Below are positions 33,602 to 42,368 of a stretch of 50,081 nt of DNA, one piece after another (position 1 is the first letter of the stretch; every line of letters starts with the position of its first letter). The notes beneath the pieces were generated by a model. It ran no database searches. It was not told where the DNA came from and worked only from the letters and a program-made list of their open reading frames with translations. The stretch is from contig JAFYVM010000052.1 in NCBI GenBank assembly GCA_017549145.1, forward strand, positions 1 to 50,081, given 5' to 3'. Both the position numbers and the translations under genes were made by a program. The stretch is from Bacteroidales bacterium. Its GTDB lineage: Bacteria > Bacteroidota > Bacteroidia > Bacteroidales > UBA932.

Positions 33602-33793
33602 ATTTACATACTTCTGTTGACTCAAAGTACAGATCCGCGTCAATCCAGAGAACCATACGAGAGCGCTGTCACTCCACTAGGGAAATGCCTCTGCAACGGA
33701 CTGTCGTCCAAGAGTAGAATTTTTCTATAAAAATAATAGTACTATTTAGAATAGATTACGTCATTTCTGTAAACATGTCTAAATTTTACTTAT

Positions 33794-34381
33794 ATGAAAA
33801 AACTATTACTTTTACTCACCATTTTGCTTATCTCGTTCAGTACTTCTGCTCAAGAAACTATGGCAGATGATATGAAGAAGTGGTCTGATGAGTGGAAATA
33901 TGCATTCTCAAAAGAAGGCGTCAAGGAATGGAAACCGGAGTTGACATTAAGGTACTATGCAGGTTTCGTCACCAGCGGCCCAATGCTTACAGGTGGAGTC
34001 AGAGTTGACGAAAAACGTAGCTTTTCACTGTTTATCGGCCATGGAGATACATACATTGACGCAGCTCCTGCAGATATCTATTCACATCGAGTAGGTCTGA
34101 ACTTCAGAAGATACTGGCACCTTGGAAAACGCAAGATCTTCGCTTTCTATAGTGACCTTTATGCAGGTGCGGGATGGATATATAAGGTTGATGGAAAGTA
34201 TCATACGAACACTCAAACCGGTCAGGTATGGGAGGTAGTTGATGAGAATGTAGGAGATGCTATGTTTGTTGCAGGATGGCAACCCGGCATCAGAGTCAGA
34301 TGTTATAAGGATCTGCATATATTCTTGGGTCCTACAATCAGCACAGACTGCATAGGACTTCATTTGGGAATAGGCCTCTAA
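33794..34381 (+). CDS. secreted beta-rich protein of unknown function
   Basis: This 195-residue protein starts with a signal peptide (cleaved about TSAQE, residue 20). The rest alternates short beta-strand-like segments rich in Tyr, Gly and Phe (LRYYAGFVTSGPML, SFSLFIGHGDTYID, FFAFYSDLYAGAGW-like) and ends GLHLGIGL, which suggests a small outer-membrane barrel or periplasmic protein. I do not recognise the family. It is transcribed alone; the 190 bases before it show no good promoter core. Confidence 0.7.
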   Translation: MKKLLLLLTILLISFSTSAQETMADDMKKWSDEWKYAFSKEGVKEWKPELTLRYYAGFVTSGPMLTGGVRVDEKRSFSLFIGHGDTYIDAAPADIYSHRVGLNFRRYWHLGKRKIFAFYSDLYAGAGWIYKVDGKYHTNTQTGQVWEVVDENVGDAMFVAGWQPGIRVRCYKDLHIFLGPTISTDCIGLHLGIGL

Positions 34382-34456
34382 ATAGTTTATATTCAGAATT
34401 TCCTTCATCAACTCCATTCATGTCATACAATAACATTTTAGTATAAATTTTGTAGT

Positions 34457-34542
34457 TATATTTGTGATATACTAATAACTGACATCGTTCTCCTAGCTCG
34501 CATAGACACACAAAAACGCATCCATTACGGGTGCGTTTTTTA
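34457..34542 (+). ncRNA. candidate small RNA: promoter core plus terminator with no gene between
   Basis: TATATTTG (34457-34464) would start transcription near 34471. A stem of nine pairs (34515-34523 with 34529-34537) followed by TTTTT ends it at about 34542, so a transcript of about 70 bases is predicted. There is no start codon with a useful frame. Alternatively the promoter match is by chance and the hairpin only terminates the two flanking convergent genes. Confidence 0.35.
34512..34542. terminator. bidirectional rho-independent terminator
   Basis: AACGCATCC pairs with GGGTGCGTT (one G-T pair) around ATTAC, with A residues before (34512-34515) and T residues after. It lies between two convergent genes and touches the stop codon of the minus-strand gene at 34540. 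Confidence 0.75.
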
Positions 34543-35343
34543 TTGGAATATTAACGGATATGTAACGCCATCTTGTGCGATCCAATACCATTCCCCATCT
34601 CTACAGTATGTTTTCCAATCAATGAGATTGAAGACTCTATTGATCTCCCTTACGATCTTTTCTTTAATTTCAGCTGATAGGCCGTCATACCTTCGCAAGA
34701 ACTCAACTGACCATTCGGTCACCTTGCCTTCATTGTTGAATTTTGAAGCATCTATCTTGACGGTGATGCGACCTTTGGGAGCATTAATCTTACTTAAGTC
34801 GAAAGCCTGTGATATCTTGCGACTGGCATCCTCAAGATTTATTGCTCCATAGGTTTTATTCGTATATGTTCGCGAAGAAACAATAACTCCATTCTTGACG
34901 ATCAACTCCGTTTCCTGCTCATAGACACTATCGAATCCATTCCGTGCTACGTATATGCACTCGCCGGTACCGCATATAAATGTTCCTGAAACCCACGAAG
35001 CGAACACCCTACCCTTCTTGTCCATATATTTATCCAGAAGGCCCTTGAAATCAGTGTGTGTCCTAGATGTGTATATACTATTCAGAAAGAGTTTATTGTC
35101 CTTGACTTCGAATGTAGAAATATGCCCTCTCCAGTTAGCTGAATATGAGGATTTACCGAATTCAAGTTTGGTTTGAAGAGCATCATAAGTGACAGAATCA
35201 AGCTGATAAAGAAGAACCTTATTCAGTTTATGCTCTACCTTGTCAATTATGATGATGTCTCGGGATTGTACAGTCGCACTCACATTAGGCGATACTATGA
35301 GCAGTAACACCAGTAGCGACAATATGTAAGCAAGGCGTCTCAT
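34540..35343 (-). CDS. secreted protein of unknown function
   Basis: This 267-residue protein has a signal peptide (cleaved about VSATV, residue 24). The first half holds a DALQTKLEFGKSSYSANWRG region and an ATSW-type beta segment; the last 100 residues (ITVKIDASKFNNEGKVTEWS, then SAEIKEKIVREINRVFNLIDWK) have the beta-alpha-beta pattern seen in TonB C-terminal-like periplasmic domains, though resemblance is weak. I do not recognise the family. A TATATTCG core at 35366-35373 may drive it, divergent from the alpha-galactosidase operon. Confidence 0.72.
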   Translation of the reverse strand: MRRLAYILSLLVLLLIVSPNVSATVQSRDIIIIDKVEHKLNKVLLYQLDSVTYDALQTKLEFGKSSYSANWRGHISTFEVKDNKLFLNSIYTSRTHTDFKGLLDKYMDKKGRVFASWVSGTFICGTGECIYVARNGFDSVYEQETELIVKNGVIVSSRTYTNKTYGAINLEDASRKISQAFDLSKINAPKGRITVKIDASKFNNEGKVTEWSVEFLRRYDGLSAEIKEKIVREINRVFNLIDWKTYCRDGEWYWIAQDGVTYPLIFQ

Positions 35344-35381
35344 AAACTTTAAACCGATCAGGTTACGAATATACTAATAAT

Positions 35382-35412
35382 TTTGTTGTTTTCGCGATAG
35401 TTGGTATATTTG
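35382..35412 (+). promoter_or_regulatory. consensus promoter for the GH27-murQ operon
   Basis: TTTG (35382-35385), 19 bases, TATATTTG (35405-35412) match the Bacteroides -33/-7 consensus. The start near 35419 gives a 35-base leader to the ATG at 35454. Confidence 0.75.
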
Positions 35413-35453
35413 AAGTAACATGATCATTCCATTTTTCGTTAATTTTACGACCT

Positions 35454-37076
35454 ATGAGAAAGCTAGCAATCATTTCAAGTTTTGTACTTCTTACTATAGC
35501 ATCTTGTGCGCCTGAAACAACCAGAGTAAGACCACCTTTGATGGGATGGAATTCATGGAATGCTTACATGGTCGATATTTCCGACTCAATAATAATGAAC
35601 GCTGCAGACATGATGGTTGCAAAGGGATTGAAGGCTGCAGGTTATGATCATGTGAATATTGATGACGGATATTTCGGACACAGGGATTCAGCTGGCTATA
35701 TGATTCCTCATCAGCAGCGATTCCCTAAAGGCATGGCACATGTTCCAGAATATATCCATAGCCTTGGAATGAAAGCGGGAATCTATTCCGATGCCGGAAA
35801 CAATACGTGCGGTTCATTCTATAATCATGACGAGAATGGTCTGGGAGCTGGTTTATGGCAGCATGAAATTCAGGATGCTGAAAGATACTTCAACGATTGG
35901 GGCTTTGACTTTATCAAGATTGACTATTGCGGAGGACAGAAACAAGGTCTTGACGAGGAGGAAACATACACCCGCATACGTGAAATCATAGATAGTGTAG
36001 CAAACAAGCACATAAACATAAGTGTATGTCGTTGGAGCTACCCTGGAACTTGGGTTAAGAATGTAGGATCGTCATGGAGAATCAGCAACGACATCCGCCC
36101 TAGCTGGAAATCCATCTGCAAGATGATTGAAAAGAATTTATATCTCTCTGCTTACGCTGGTGATGGAGGTTACAATGATCTGGACATGCTGGTTGTGGGT
36201 TATAATGGTGGCAAGGATTCAGCTTTTGGGAAAAAGAGAAAGGGCACCACTTTCGGCTTGACGTACGCAGAAGAGGAGGCACACTTTACCATGTGGTGTG
36301 CATTGAGTTCTCCGCTCTTGATAGGATGCGACCTTACGTATATCCCTCAAGAAACAATCGATATCATAACAAACCCAGAGCTTATTGCAGTCAATCAGGA
36401 TGGCTTGGGACTTCAATCTCACGTCATCTGGCACGATGGAAAAGGATATGTTTTCGCCAAGGATATTGAGAAACTTCATGGCGAAGTACGTGCTGTAACG
36501 CTTTTCAACCCAACTGATTCTTCTATGACATTTACTGTTCCATCTGATATTATGGGATTTAATGGTCAGGTATCAGTCCGTGATCTCAACACTCGCGAAG
36601 ATCTGGGAACTTTAAATGAAATAGAGTTCACAATGCCAGCCCATAGTGCGAAATTGCTAAGGGTGGAAGGAAAACGCGTAGATGCACAGATATATGAAGC
36701 AGAATGGGCATATGTGCCAGCATATTCAGGCATAGCAGAAAAGAGAACTGTGACATATGATCCGTACGAAGGAGCATCATGCTGTGCAGTCGCATCTGAT
36801 ATCGGAGGCCATCCGGACAAAAACCTTACATGGAAGGATGTATATTGCACAAAAGGCGGCAAATATGCTGTTACAGTACATTGCAAGGCAAATGATGGCA
36901 CGGCAGCAGAACTTCTTGTAAACGGTAAGAAACATTGTGCGACCATACAAGGCGAAGGAATGACAAGCGTTTCATATTTAGTCAATCTTAAAAAAGGCAG
37001 CAATGTCATTACATTCGGAAATCAGACAGAGGTGATTTCTGTGGTTGACTGCATGACTTTAGAGAAGGTGGAATAG
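35454..37076 (+). CDS. GH27 alpha-galactosidase-type lipoprotein with C-terminal carbohydrate-binding domain
   Basis: This 540-residue lipoprotein (lipobox LTIASC, Cys18) is a GH27 enzyme: MGWNSWNAY (30-38), the aspartates in NIDDGY (68-73), nucleophile D157 in FIKIDYCGG and acid/base D213 in WRISNDI. It removes terminal alpha-galactose, or beta-L-arabinopyranose in some members. Residues about 300-410 form the usual beta-sandwich and 420-540 (YEAEWAYVP start) resemble a CBM6/35-type module. It is exported to the periplasm or outer membrane. It leads an operon with very short gaps (6, 11 and 11 bases) to an ATP-grasp-like gene, murQ and an MFS transporter. Confidence 0.9.
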   Translation: MRKLAIISSFVLLTIASCAPETTRVRPPLMGWNSWNAYMVDISDSIIMNAADMMVAKGLKAAGYDHVNIDDGYFGHRDSAGYMIPHQQRFPKGMAHVPEYIHSLGMKAGIYSDAGNNTCGSFYNHDENGLGAGLWQHEIQDAERYFNDWGFDFIKIDYCGGQKQGLDEEETYTRIREIIDSVANKHINISVCRWSYPGTWVKNVGSSWRISNDIRPSWKSICKMIEKNLYLSAYAGDGGYNDLDMLVVGYNGGKDSAFGKKRKGTTFGLTYAEEEAHFTMWCALSSPLLIGCDLTYIPQETIDIITNPELIAVNQDGLGLQSHVIWHDGKGYVFAKDIEKLHGEVRAVTLFNPTDSSMTFTVPSDIMGFNGQVSVRDLNTREDLGTLNEIEFTMPAHSAKLLRVEGKRVDAQIYEAEWAYVPAYSGIAEKRTVTYDPYEGASCCAVASDIGGHPDKNLTWKDVYCTKGGKYAVTVHCKANDGTAAELLVNGKKHCATIQGEGMTSVSYLVNLKKGSNVITFGNQTEVISVVDCMTLEKVE

Positions 37077-37082
37077 TGTATT

Positions 37083-37970
37083 ATGAGAGAAGATCAGATC
37101 TATATATTCAATCCTGAGCATGACCTGTGCATTGCCAACGGGGACGAGAACTTCGTTCCCCCAAGGTCTGCTGTGGGATTTGCAAAAGATAACATAGATC
37201 TGTCCGAAAATCTTAAGCGCCCCAACAAGCAACGCAGACAGATTATCCCTTGGGGATGGAATCACTCTCTGAAGAAACGACTGATCAATGAGGGCATTGA
37301 TCCTGCAGCCCTACCTTCTGAAGAAGAACTGCAGTTCATACGCACACACTCAAGACGTGAATTTGCCCTTGATGTGCATTCACGCCTATGGTGCGGGGAT
37401 CCACAGGTGCTTGGGCCTGATTACAGAATCGTTGCAACTAGTGTCAATGAGATAGATGAGTTCATATCTGCCAATGGAAGTGCTGTGCTAAAGTCACCGA
37501 TGTCCGGCAGCGGCAAAGGGATCCGTTTTATCAGAGAAAAGCTTTCCGAGAGCGACGAAGGATGGTGCAGGAGGACACTTGACAAACAGGGATCTGTCAT
37601 TGTTGAACGACGATTTGAGATAATAAAGGAGTGTGCCATGCTCTTCGAATGCCATCATGAAGGCATTGATTTTATCGGTTATTCACTCTTCGAAGCCAGG
37701 AATGGTGCCTACAGCAAAAATATCCTTGCAAGTAACGAGGAGATTGAAGATATGATTACCGGATATATCCCACGTGACACGCTGATTGCTATCCGCGAGA
37801 ATTTGACAGCTATCCTTGCTGACACTCTTGTAGGACATTATGAAGGATTTCTTGGGGTTGACCAGATCATCTGTCAAGCTGACTCCCCTGTTTATATACC
37901 CGTATCGGAAATCAATCTGCGTATGACGATGGGACTCATTGCAAGGAATCAATACGACCACTTCAGATAG
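37083..37970 (+). CDS. ATP-grasp-like protein of unknown function, linked to murQ
   Basis: This 295-residue soluble protein shows ATP-grasp hallmarks: a nucleotide-binding Lys137 in AVLKSPMSGSGKGIRF (134-149) and a late metal-binding SEINLRMTMG (275-284, with Glu276 and Asn278). The N-terminal IYIFNPEHDLCIANGD is distinctive but unknown to me. ATP-grasp enzymes join a carboxylate to an amine or thiol. Its place six bases after the alpha-galactosidase and 11 before murQ suggests a role in cell-wall sugar or peptide recycling, perhaps in place of the MurNAc kinase that murQ needs, but this is inference. No signal peptide. Confidence 0.7.
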   Translation: MREDQIYIFNPEHDLCIANGDENFVPPRSAVGFAKDNIDLSENLKRPNKQRRQIIPWGWNHSLKKRLINEGIDPAALPSEEELQFIRTHSRREFALDVHSRLWCGDPQVLGPDYRIVATSVNEIDEFISANGSAVLKSPMSGSGKGIRFIREKLSESDEGWCRRTLDKQGSVIVERRFEIIKECAMLFECHHEGIDFIGYSLFEARNGAYSKNILASNEEIEDMITGYIPRDTLIAIRENLTAILADTLVGHYEGFLGVDQIICQADSPVYIPVSEINLRMTMGLIARNQYDHFR

Positions 37971-37981
37971 ATAAGAAAGAT

Positions 37982-38782
37982 ATGAAAACAACGGAAAAGA
38001 ATTCACTATACACAGACTTGGAGAATATGTCTCCTCTCGAGATTCTGACTAATATGAACACTGAGGATCATAAGGTCGCAATAGCTGTCAAGGAAGCTAT
38101 TCCAGCAATAGAATCGCTCGTGAAGGCTATCGTAGAAAAGGGTGGACGAATCTTTTACATTGGAGCCGGCACATCGGGACGTCTAGGTGTCGTTGACGCA
38201 GCAGAAATCCCTCCTACATATGGCGTTTATGACAAGTTCATCGGAATAATAGCAGGTGGTGATACGGCCTTCCGCAATGCTATTGAAGGCGTTGAAGATA
38301 ACGCAGAGTTGGGAGCGGCTGATCTTATGGCATACAATCCGACACCTCAGGATACCCTTATAGGTATATCGACAAGTGGCACGGCGCCATACGTAATCGG
38401 AGCAGTAAAGAAAGCTCGTGAGATCGGTATGCTTACCGGCTGTATCGTATGCAACGAGAATAGCGCCCTTGGAGCCGCATGCGACATTCCAGTTGTGTCA
38501 GTTGTAGGACCGGAGTTTGTGACTGGCAGCACCAGAATGAAATCAGGAACATCCACAAAGCTTATCCTTAACATGATATCCACTTCCGTAATGATACTTA
38601 CTGGTCATGTGCATGGAAATAAGATGGTAGATATGCAGCTCACCAATAAGAAACTGGTTGACAGGGGCACGCGTATGGTGATGGAAGAGACCGGTATTGA
38701 AGACTACGAAAAAGCAAAAGCCCTCCTGCTGGAGTATGGCAATGCAAGAGAGGCTATTGAAGCATATAAAGCAAGCATATAA
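37982..38782 (+). CDS. murQ: N-acetylmuramic acid 6-phosphate etherase
   Basis: MurQ splits the lactyl ether of MurNAc-6-phosphate to give GlcNAc-6-phosphate and lactate in peptidoglycan recycling. The 266-residue protein is one SIS domain with GAGTSGRLG (61-69), AEIPPTYG (74-81, catalytic Glu75), EGVEDN (102-107) and STSGTAPYV near residue 128. It sits in the middle of the operon between the ATP-grasp-like gene and the MFS transporter. A PTS MurP or an obvious MurK kinase, which would supply its substrate, is not present in the window. Confidence 0.95.
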   Translation: MKTTEKNSLYTDLENMSPLEILTNMNTEDHKVAIAVKEAIPAIESLVKAIVEKGGRIFYIGAGTSGRLGVVDAAEIPPTYGVYDKFIGIIAGGDTAFRNAIEGVEDNAELGAADLMAYNPTPQDTLIGISTSGTAPYVIGAVKKAREIGMLTGCIVCNENSALGAACDIPVVSVVGPEFVTGSTRMKSGTSTKLILNMISTSVMILTGHVHGNKMVDMQLTNKKLVDRGTRMVMEETGIEDYEKAKALLLEYGNAREAIEAYKASI

Positions 38783-38793
38783 TAAGAGAAAAG

Positions 38794-40047
38794 ATGAAAA
38801 TATCGACAGATACTAGCAAACCATTCTATAAATGGGAGGTCGTAATCCTGCTTTGGATTGCATTCTTCCTGAATCAAGGTGACAGACAGGCATTCAACAT
38901 TGTCCTGCCGCAGGTTCAGACATTGTTCGGTGCCAGCGACAGCACAATGGGATTTATTGCTGCCCTTTTCAATGTATTCTATGCTGTTGTCGTGCCATTT
39001 GCCGGCTTTTATGCCGACAGATTGAGCCGCAGTAAAATGATCATCCTCAGCACATTGATTTTCAGCTCTGCTACCCTGTTTACAGGCTTTGCCGGTGGTA
39101 TTGTTTCCTTCATTATCTTCAGGTGCGTAGGAATGGGAGTCGGACAGGGTATTTTCGGCCCTACATATATGGGACTGATAGCTCAATATCATGACTCGAC
39201 AACAAGAGGCAGAGCGATGAGTTTCCATCAGACATCCAGCTATATAGGAGTGGTCGTATGCAGTGTTCTCGCCGGATACATAGCAGACCATCTCGGATGG
39301 CAGTATGCATGCTACATCTTCGGAGGATTGGGAGTTCTCTTTACAGGATGGATGGCGATCCGTCTTAAGGATAAGAAGACTGCTGCCCCTGTTCAGAAGA
39401 TTGAGCAGCCTTCATTTAAAGATGGACTGTCTGCTTTCTTTAGGGTTCCGACTGCCATCTGCATGTTAATAGCATTTACTTGCGTAATTTTTACTATCAC
39501 CGGCTACCTGACTTGGATGCCTAAATATATAAAGGAGACCTTTGACCTCAGCACAGCTTCAGCTGGATTTCACTCCATGTTCTGGACTAACATCACAGCA
39601 TTCGCTGGCGTTATGATCGGTGGTACAATCGCTGACAGGATTGTCATCAAAAGAAAGAGCGGAGCAAACAGACTTTGGTTACAAGTAACAGGCATATTGC
39701 TCGCAGCTCCATGTGTGGCACTGATGGGAATCTCTCAGAATATGATTATCGTCTGCATTTCCCTTGCTGGATTCGGTCTCTTCCGTGGTCTGTTCGAATG
39801 TGCTACATATCCTGTACTTTATGATGTGATCTCATCGAAATACTATTCCCTCTCCTCAGCCATCATGATTCTATTCGGCTTCAGCATCGGAGCACTCGCT
39901 CCATGGATATTGGGAATTATCGGAGACACCATGGGGCTTTCAAAGGGATTCATCATACTCGCAGCAGTGTGGTCCTTTGCAAGTGTCGCATTAATCCTTG
40001 CAAGACTCAAATTCTACAACAAGGATTCTATACTAATAAAAGAATGA
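38794..40047 (+). CDS. MFS transporter, probably for a sugar or muropeptide-derived solute
   Basis: This 417-residue protein has 12 membrane segments and the MFS loop motif ADRLSRSKM between helices 2 and 3. It begins 11 bases after murQ, in the same operon. In Bacteroidota, murQ clusters often carry a dedicated inner-membrane transporter for MurNAc or related sugars, so uptake of MurNAc is a reasonable guess; galactose or a galactoside from the GH27 enzyme is the alternative. Confidence 0.85.
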   Translation: MKISTDTSKPFYKWEVVILLWIAFFLNQGDRQAFNIVLPQVQTLFGASDSTMGFIAALFNVFYAVVVPFAGFYADRLSRSKMIILSTLIFSSATLFTGFAGGIVSFIIFRCVGMGVGQGIFGPTYMGLIAQYHDSTTRGRAMSFHQTSSYIGVVVCSVLAGYIADHLGWQYACYIFGGLGVLFTGWMAIRLKDKKTAAPVQKIEQPSFKDGLSAFFRVPTAICMLIAFTCVIFTITGYLTWMPKYIKETFDLSTASAGFHSMFWTNITAFAGVMIGGTIADRIVIKRKSGANRLWLQVTGILLAAPCVALMGISQNMIIVCISLAGFGLFRGLFECATYPVLYDVISSKYYSLSSAIMILFGFSIGALAPWILGIIGDTMGLSKGFIILAAVWSFASVALILARLKFYNKDSILIKE

Positions 40048-40091
40048 TATAAAAAGTGATTATTTACATGGATCAGAACTGATCGATGTGC

Positions 40092-40099
40092 TATATTTG
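40092..40099 (+). promoter_or_regulatory. -7 promoter element for the guanine deaminase/permease pair
   Basis: TATATTTG followed by CA. The start near 40106 leaves about 20 bases before the ATG at 40126. No purine riboswitch fold is seen in this short leader. Confidence 0.6.
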
Positions 40100-40125
40100 C
40101 AGGAAAGATATTAACAAGAATTATT

Positions 40126-40638
40126 ATGAGTAAATTAGATAAATGTCTGAAAGAAACGACTGAGTATTCAGCAGAAGATGCGAAGTTCATGGAGATGGCC
40201 ATTAATTTGTCAATAGAAAATATTGATGCTGGTGGTGGTCCTTTTGGTGCAGTGATAGTGCGAGACGGAGAGGTAATTGCAACTGGTGCAAACCGAGTTG
40301 TGCCTAATTCCGACCCTACAGCTCATGCAGAGGTGATGGCTATCAGGAACGCATGTAAAAAACTAGGAACATTTCAATTGACTGGTTGTACAGTATATAG
40401 TTCATGCGAACCTTGCCCTATGTGTCTCAGCGCCCTTTATTGGGCTGGGGTCAGCCGAATTTGCTATGGCAACACAAAGGATGATGCAAAGGCTATTAAC
40501 TTCGACGATTCATTCATTTACGACCAGCTCGAGCTTAAATATGAAGATCGTTCCATCAAATGTGAACATTTTATGCGATCAAATGCTCTCCGTGCATTTA
40601 GAAAGTGGGATGAAAAGACTGACAAAATCGAGTACTAA
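40126..40638 (+). CDS. guaD: guanine deaminase (CDA-fold nucleobase deaminase)
   Basis: The 170-residue protein is a zinc-dependent deaminase with HAEV (His67, Glu69) and SSCEPCPMC (Cys97 and Cys100), which hold the catalytic zinc. The block YWAGVSRICYGNTKDDAKAI and the FDDSFIYDQL tail are typical of bacterial guanine deaminase of the B. subtilis type rather than tRNA adenosine deaminase. It converts guanine to xanthine. The purine permease 11 bases downstream supports purine salvage or use as a nitrogen source. Confidence 0.87.
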   Translation: MSKLDKCLKETTEYSAEDAKFMEMAINLSIENIDAGGGPFGAVIVRDGEVIATGANRVVPNSDPTAHAEVMAIRNACKKLGTFQLTGCTVYSSCEPCPMCLSALYWAGVSRICYGNTKDDAKAINFDDSFIYDQLELKYEDRSIKCEHFMRSNALRAFRKWDEKTDKIEY

Positions 40639-40649
40639 TAACCATATAT

Positions 40650-41960
40650 ATGGCAACTATACAGGCTAAAATATGTAATCTATTGGGATTTGATCCTAAA
40701 AGACAAAATTGGAGGACAGAGGTTCTTGCAGGAATAACCTCCTTTCTTACAATGTCTTATATTCTAGCTGTAAATCCCTCTATGTTCGGCATTTTAGAGG
40801 GAATGCCTCAAGGTGCCGTATTCACTACCACGACCCTCGTTGCTTTAATCAGCACATTATTGGTTGCTTTTGTAGCACGAATGCCCTTTGGTATAGCTCC
40901 CGGAATGGGTCCTAATGCGTTCTTTGTGTTTACTGTGTGTATTTCGATGAAATATTCATGGCAGTTTGCTCTCACAGCTATTCTTATCGAGGGAATCATT
41001 CTATTGCTTCTGACATTGACCAAACTCCGTGAAGCCATAGTAGATATAATACCAAACACTATCAAAAAGTCGTTGACAATAGGCATTGGATTATTTATAG
41101 CATTTGTCGGTCTGCAGAATGCCGGAATTATCATCAGAAATGATTCAACCTTAGTAACTTTCGGATCAATTACACAAGGTAGTGGTCTTCTGACTATCAT
41201 AGGACTTATAATAACCGCACTATTTGTAGTAAAGAAGATAAAAGGAGGAATGTTGTGGGCCATTCTTATTACTACAATAATCGGCATACCTATGGGGTTG
41301 ACCAATTATCAAGGTCTTATATCTTTTCCGCACTCACCTGCCCCTATTTTTTGCCAATTTGAGTTTGATAAGATCTTGACAATAGATATGCTGGTTATAG
41401 TCCTGTCATTTCTATGTATAGACCTGTTCAGCCTCACAGGTTCCGCAATAGGAGTATGTATGAAGGGAGGATTTGCCGATAAAGATGGAAAAATTGCCGG
41501 CATAAACAGATTATTTATAGCAGATTCACTAGGTACTATCACTTCCAGTCTGCTGGGTACATCAGCTGCCTGTACCTTCATTGAAAGTTCAACAGGAGCA
41601 CTCCAAGGTGGTAAGACTGGACTTACTGCTCTCGCTACAGCCCTATGTTTCGGAGTTGCCTTGATATTATCTCCAATATTTCTTGCAATACCTGCTGCTG
41701 CAACGGCTCCGATTCTCATCATTCTTGGACTTATGATGTTTAAGTCCGTAACAGAACTTGACCTGGAAGATATGAGCGAAGCTATTCCTGGTTTTATAAC
41801 AATTATATTGATGCCTCTTGCATACTCTATCGCTGAAGGAATTCTTATAGGAATCATCAGCTATGTTGTAATCAATACAATTTGCGGTAATTTCAAGAAG
41901 CTCTCACCAGGAATGTATATTCTCGCCATATTATTTATCTTGAAATATATTTTTCTATAA
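40650..41960 (+). CDS. NCS2-family guanine/hypoxanthine permease (AzgA/PbuG-like)
   Basis: This 436-residue protein has about 12-14 membrane segments and the AzgA-like motifs EVLAGITSFLTMSYILAVNP near the start, MPFGIAPGMGPNAFF near residue 86 and GTSAACTFIESSTG near residue 307. It imports purine bases with protons. It is co-transcribed with guanine deaminase, which fixes guanine or hypoxanthine as likely substrate. Confidence 0.9.
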   Translation: MATIQAKICNLLGFDPKRQNWRTEVLAGITSFLTMSYILAVNPSMFGILEGMPQGAVFTTTTLVALISTLLVAFVARMPFGIAPGMGPNAFFVFTVCISMKYSWQFALTAILIEGIILLLLTLTKLREAIVDIIPNTIKKSLTIGIGLFIAFVGLQNAGIIIRNDSTLVTFGSITQGSGLLTIIGLIITALFVVKKIKGGMLWAILITTIIGIPMGLTNYQGLISFPHSPAPIFCQFEFDKILTIDMLVIVLSFLCIDLFSLTGSAIGVCMKGGFADKDGKIAGINRLFIADSLGTITSSLLGTSAACTFIESSTGALQGGKTGLTALATALCFGVALILSPIFLAIPAAATAPILIILGLMMFKSVTELDLEDMSEAIPGFITIILMPLAYSIAEGILIGIISYVVINTICGNFKKLSPGMYILAILFILKYIFL

Positions 41961-42368
41961 AGGTAATTAACATACCAATTCATATTTTGTCCACCATAAC
42001 CCGGTTTCCGTGGAGAAACCACCTGATTTGATAGTGTTTGTCCACATAACTGCCTATTTTGTGGACAAATTTGGATTCATATATATATAAAGCTCCCTGT
42101 AGCAAAACAATCAAAGCATGTGCGGAGAGCTTTCTTTTTATGAGATACCCGATCAAGTCGGGCATGACTCTTATTCAAATTACCATTTCAAAATCTTTTA
42201 ACCTATTGATATTCAAGTATTTAGATCACTCGTTCCGGGGATAGGACGTAACTCATTGATATATAAAGTCATAGCCACAAATTTCATTTAAGCTCTAGAA
42301 TGACCGCATTTAACAAAATTAGTGAATTCTGCTAAAGATGCAAATATACGCTTATCACTAATCAAGAT
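41961..42368. other. 408-base intergenic region with several hairpins and a minus-strand promoter core, no gene
   Basis: It contains TTTTGTCCAC (41985-41994), a GGTTTC/GAAACC hairpin (42003-42020), a 9-bp inverted repeat TTTGTCCAC/GTGGACAAA (42037-42045, 42061-42069), an AAAGCTC/GAGAGCTTT hairpin ending in T residues (about 42089-42138), a REP-like palindrome (42143-42168) and TATATTTG on the minus strand (42341-42348) that faces no gene. A 61-codon minus frame here runs through all these palindromes and is probably not real. Confidence 0.6.
42143..42168. repeat. REP-like palindromic repeat, copy 2
   Basis: The reverse complement aligns with 9514-9539 and shares GTCAT, CTTGA, CGGG and ATCT blocks. 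Palindromic core CCCGATCAAGTCGGG. It follows the purine permease region. Confidence 0.6.

Noticed and set aside
33602-33793. Possible structured RNA or tRNA-like sequence upstream of the secreted protein gene
   Set aside because: Only short stems (such as GGAC/GTCC) are seen and no cloverleaf, T-loop or CCA pattern; nothing can be supported.
41980-42165. 61-codon minus-strand frame between the purine permease and the accessory operon
   Set aside because: It runs straight through a REP-like palindrome, two hairpins and the TTTGTCCAC inverted repeat, and resembles translated repeat DNA rather than a protein.
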